In this document: positions 5,599 through 7,813 of the stretch, piece by piece
How the letters are laid out: every line of letters starts with the position of its first letter
How positions within the stretch are numbered: position 1 is the stretch's first letter
Assembly (NCBI GenBank): GCA_017885225.1
Contig: JAFNGM010000113.1
Location: 17,486-25,298, forward strand
Direction of reading: 5' to 3'
DNA length: 7,813 nt
Source of the DNA: Syntrophaceae bacterium
GTDB lineage: Bacteria; Desulfobacterota; Syntrophia; Syntrophales; UBA2185
The notes under the pieces: model-generated
The model's database searches: none
The model's input: only the letters and a program-made list of their open reading frames with translations
What the model was told of the DNA's origin: nothing
Translations under genes and position numbers: made by a program

Positions 5599-7509
5599 CT
5601 ATTTCTCTCTTAAAATGCGGTGATCACCTGCTCTGATCGTGAGTTTCGTTATATCGAAGTATTCCATTAACGGTATGATGAATTTTCTTGAGAGGCCGGT
5701 CAATTCTTTGAAACTTGCCGGTGTGGCTTTTCCTTCTCTCAAAAGAAGGTTTTTATAATTTTCTCTGAGTTTCAATAAAATTTCTTTATGAAAATAGAGA
5801 TCTTCATTAATCTTTGTAAGTGTGCCCTCCTTGAGCATTACATTGAGGACGCTCTCCACCTGGTTTTTCCGGTCGGCAAACTTTTCCATAACCTCCTTGA
5901 GGGTAGGGGGAGTAAGTCCTGACTCAATATAGATGTTTTCCATCCTATTCCGCAGATCATCCAGATCGCCCTTTAAATCTACACGATGCCCGGGTATGCG
6001 AAGGTTTTCTCTCTCAATGACTAACGTTCCTTTCCTCTCCATCTCTTTCACTGCCTTATTGAAAAGCCTTGGGCTTACATATTGGCCTGTGGCATTCCTC
6101 AACTCTTCTTTTACAATGCCTTCTCTCAGGGGATGCCTCTCGTGGTACGCCTGCACATCCCGCAGAATCTGCCTCTGGAGATCCTCATACACGGGGGCAA
6201 ATATACATCTGGATTCATCAACATCTAAAATAACAATCTTTTTCGCGGAAGAAAGTTCTTTGAGAATTTCCCTTAGGCGGTTTTGATGAATCCCCGTTCT
6301 TATGACAAGCTCCAGGAGCTCTATGCCCACAATTCCCGACCGCTCAATAATAAGGGTAGCTCTCTCTGAATCAGTGCCACTGTGTAACAGATCACACTCA
6401 AGAAGTACCTTTTCAGAATGTCTTTTATGTTTTTTAGGAAGGGGATCGATTATTATGCCTCCTCCAATTGTCGTCACGGGCGAATAGCTCCTGATGACAA
6501 ACCTGTCACCGGATACGGCAACAATTGGGGACTCCAGAATAAGCTGTGCATAGCCTCTGGCTCCTGGTTCCATCTCTTCGCGATCTAAAAGTATTGTCCG
6601 GCCTATTACTTCATTTGTTCCCACATGGAACCTTACCAGACTCCTGTTTTTTATTTTTTTTTCGTTGTGCGCTAAATATTCAATGAATACATCCAACCGG
6701 TTCGTTGGCTTAAGCATATGCGGACGAGAGAGCACATCGCCCCTGGAAATCGTGGCCTTTTCGACTCCCTGCAGATTTATTGCCGTCCTTTGACCCGCCT
6801 CAGCAACGTTCGCACTCTGATTGTGGACTTGGATACCTCGAACCTTCGCGGTAATTCCCGTGGGTAGTATTTCCACCTCTTCGCCTATCTTTACATCCCC
6901 GGAAATCAGGGTTCCCGTAACAACCGTGCCAAACCCCTTCATGGTAAACACCCTGTCCACGGGCAATCGGAAAAGACCCGCATCGGCTTCTTCTTTTATC
7001 TCTGATGCCACTTTCCCCAGGGCATCCAGCAATTCATTCAGGCCTGCGCCCGTCAGGGAAGAAACCGGGACCACAGGAGACGCTTCCAGAAACGTTCCTT
7101 TTAGGAATTCATGAACATCTTCATTCACAAGGTAAAGCCATTCTTCATCTACCATGTCTATTTTGGTGAGGGCGACCAAGCCTCTTTTAATGCCGAGGAG
7201 CGAGCAGATGTTCATGTGTTCTCGTGTCTGGGGCATGACGCCTTCATCCGCAGCGATAACCAGGATCACCATATCGATACCCGCGGCTCCCGACACCATA
7301 TTCTTTATGAATTTTTCATGGCCGGGAACATCCACTATGCCGAATGTCTCACCGCGTGGCAGAACAAGAGAAGCAAAACCGAGTTCAATGCTGATTCCCC
7401 TTTCCTTCTCTTCTTTGAGCCTGTCCGTATCAATTCCGGTGAGAGTCTTAATGAGGGCTGTTTTTCCATGATCAACGTGCCCGGCTGTGCCTATTATGAA
7501 GTGTTTCAT
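5599..7509 (-). CDS. selB: Selenocysteine-specific elongation factor SelB
   Basis: A 636-residue translation GTPase that brings selenocysteyl-tRNA to the ribosome at UGA codons marked by a SECIS RNA hairpin. GTPase motifs: G1 GHVDHGKT (10-17), switch I GISIELGF (38-45), G3 DVPGHE (60-65), G4 TKID (115-118) and a G5-like SSLTG (150-154). EF-Tu-like domains II (about 180-265, with MKGFGTVVTGTL) and III (about 270-355, with GDRFVIRSYSPVTTIGGG) follow. The remaining ~270 residues match the winged-helix repeats that bind SECIS RNA. Full length, with no disruption. ATG 7509 places the P-loop where expected, and an in-frame TAA lies 6 nt upstream of it, so no earlier start is possible. The nearest good Shine-Dalgarno (AAGGAG, 7556-7561) is 46 nt upstream, which is unusual. 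First gene of the leftward block with fdhD (4-nt gap). Confidence 0.97.
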   Translation of the reverse strand: MKHFIIGTAGHVDHGKTALIKTLTGIDTDRLKEEKERGISIELGFASLVLPRGETFGIVDVPGHEKFIKNMVSGAAGIDMVILVIAADEGVMPQTREHMNICSLLGIKRGLVALTKIDMVDEEWLYLVNEDVHEFLKGTFLEASPVVPVSSLTGAGLNELLDALGKVASEIKEEADAGLFRLPVDRVFTMKGFGTVVTGTLISGDVKIGEEVEILPTGITAKVRGIQVHNQSANVAEAGQRTAINLQGVEKATISRGDVLSRPHMLKPTNRLDVFIEYLAHNEKKIKNRSLVRFHVGTNEVIGRTILLDREEMEPGARGYAQLILESPIVAVSGDRFVIRSYSPVTTIGGGIIIDPLPKKHKRHSEKVLLECDLLHSGTDSERATLIIERSGIVGIELLELVIRTGIHQNRLREILKELSSAKKIVILDVDESRCIFAPVYEDLQRQILRDVQAYHERHPLREGIVKEELRNATGQYVSPRLFNKAVKEMERKGTLVIERENLRIPGHRVDLKGDLDDLRNRMENIYIESGLTPPTLKEVMEKFADRKNQVESVLNVMLKEGTLTKINEDLYFHKEILLKLRENYKNLLLREGKATPASFKELTGLSRKFIIPLMEYFDITKLTIRAGDHRILREK

Positions 7510-7669
7510 GAGGACTTAAATAACAAACTACATAGTATTTCACAATAACAAAAATCTCCTTTTCAATTTATGCGTAATCGTGCTTTTCTCTGCATGAACG
7601 GCGGATAAAATCTTCCCTTGAAATAATAAGTTTAAATCTGTTAGCATAATTAAATTTGAAAGGACCGTT
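7510..7669. promoter_or_regulatory. Divergent selB / ruvX intergenic region
   Basis: A 160-bp AT-rich spacer that should carry outward promoters for both flanking genes. On the plus side TTGAAA (7618-7623) and CATAAT (7645-7650) are promoter-like, but the 21-nt spacing is too long, so neither is assigned. On the minus side a strong AAGGAG (complement of 7556-7561) is seen. It is far from the selB ATG but 12 nt before a GTG at 7543 that opens a 23-codon frame ending at 7472 inside selB. Confidence 0.4.
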
Positions 7670-7813
7670 ATGTCTATGAGAATACTTGGTCTTGATTACG
7701 GAAGCAAAAGGATTGGTGTCGCGGTGAGCGATGAATTGGAAATCATCGCCCAGGGATTGGCCACCATCACCAGAAAAAATCAAAAAAATGATCTCGATGA
7801 GATCGCCAAGGTT
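7670..7813 (+). CDS. ruvX: RuvX/YqgF-family Holliday junction resolvase-like nuclease, N-terminal part
   Basis: The first 48 codons only; the gene runs off the window. The start MSMRILGLDYGSKRIGVAVSD is the hallmark first strand of YqgF proteins, an RNase H-like fold, with D9 as the first acidic active-site residue and the RIGVA segment after it. Family members act in 16S rRNA 3'-end maturation (YqgF) and have been proposed to resolve Holliday junctions. The ATG at 7670 has AAAGGA (7659-7664) 5 nt upstream; the ATG at 7676 is an alternative 11 nt away. The gene is divergent from selB. Catalytic residues further along cannot be checked here. Confidence 0.92.
   Translation, partial: MSMRILGLDYGSKRIGVAVSDELEIIAQGLATITRKNQKNDLDEIAKV

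Noticed and set aside
5933..6286. 117-codon plus-strand open frame
   Set aside because: Antisense to the selB winged-helix region, rich in Ser/Arg as expected for a shadow frame.
7111..7548. 145-codon plus-strand open frame
   Set aside because: Antisense shadow of the selB GTPase domain; the selB motifs are unambiguous.
7618..7650. Sigma-70-like promoter for ruvX (TTGAAA and CATAAT)
   Set aside because: The spacing of 21 nt is outside the usual range, so it is not called as a promoter.
7568..7783. 71-codon minus-strand open frame
   Set aside because: Antisense to the ruvX start and the promoter region.
1..7813. SECIS element, selC tRNA, in-frame UGA selenoprotein, CRISPR array
   Set aside because: Looked for because of selB. 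No tRNA-like fold, no repeat-spacer array, and no gene whose frame plausibly continues past a TGA with family similarity.

Overview
The window holds five complete genes that I recognise, two recognisable genes cut by the window edges, and one small doubtful ORF. Base composition is moderate (roughly mid-40s percent G+C by eye) with AT-rich spacers. The gene set is a KamA-type radical SAM enzyme, a bacterial eRF1-like (baeRF) protein, selB, fdhD and a YhaM-type HD nuclease. This suggests an anaerobic bacterium that uses selenocysteine and formate, most plausibly a Desulfobacterota (deltaproteobacterial, Syntrophus-like) organism. That placement is inferred from gene content and not proven.

Layout: 1-794 (minus) is the N-terminal two thirds of a KamA-family radical SAM protein. 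Positions 795-1250 are an AT-rich gene-poor stretch with a possible old insertion-sequence end. At 1251-1433 (plus) lies a small ORF whose C-terminal half reads like the last part of a GGDEF domain. A strong imperfect hairpin (1466-1491) precedes a baeRF-family gene (1543-2691, plus). A CDF cation-efflux gene (2799-3872, plus) follows and converges on, and overlaps by 17 bp, a leftward three-gene block: selB (7509-5599), fdhD (5594-4803) and a YhaM-like 3'-5' exoribonuclease (4806-3856). The spacing in that block is 4 nt and then an ATGA overlap. A 160-bp divergent spacer separates selB from the start of ruvX/yqgF (7670 to beyond the window, plus).

Functional logic: SelB decodes UGA as selenocysteine. 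FdhD donates sulfur to the molybdenum/tungsten bis-MGD cofactor of formate dehydrogenase. Their adjacency therefore points to a selenocysteine-containing formate dehydrogenase elsewhere in the genome. The most notable molecular oddity is that this FdhD lacks the CxxC motif at the usual site while the rest of the family signature is intact. I found no convincing new multi-gene system. The best leads are the cysteine-less FdhD, the evenly spaced Cys array at the end of the CDF transporter, the baeRF gene with its structured leader, the selB translation start, and the GGDEF-tail ORF.
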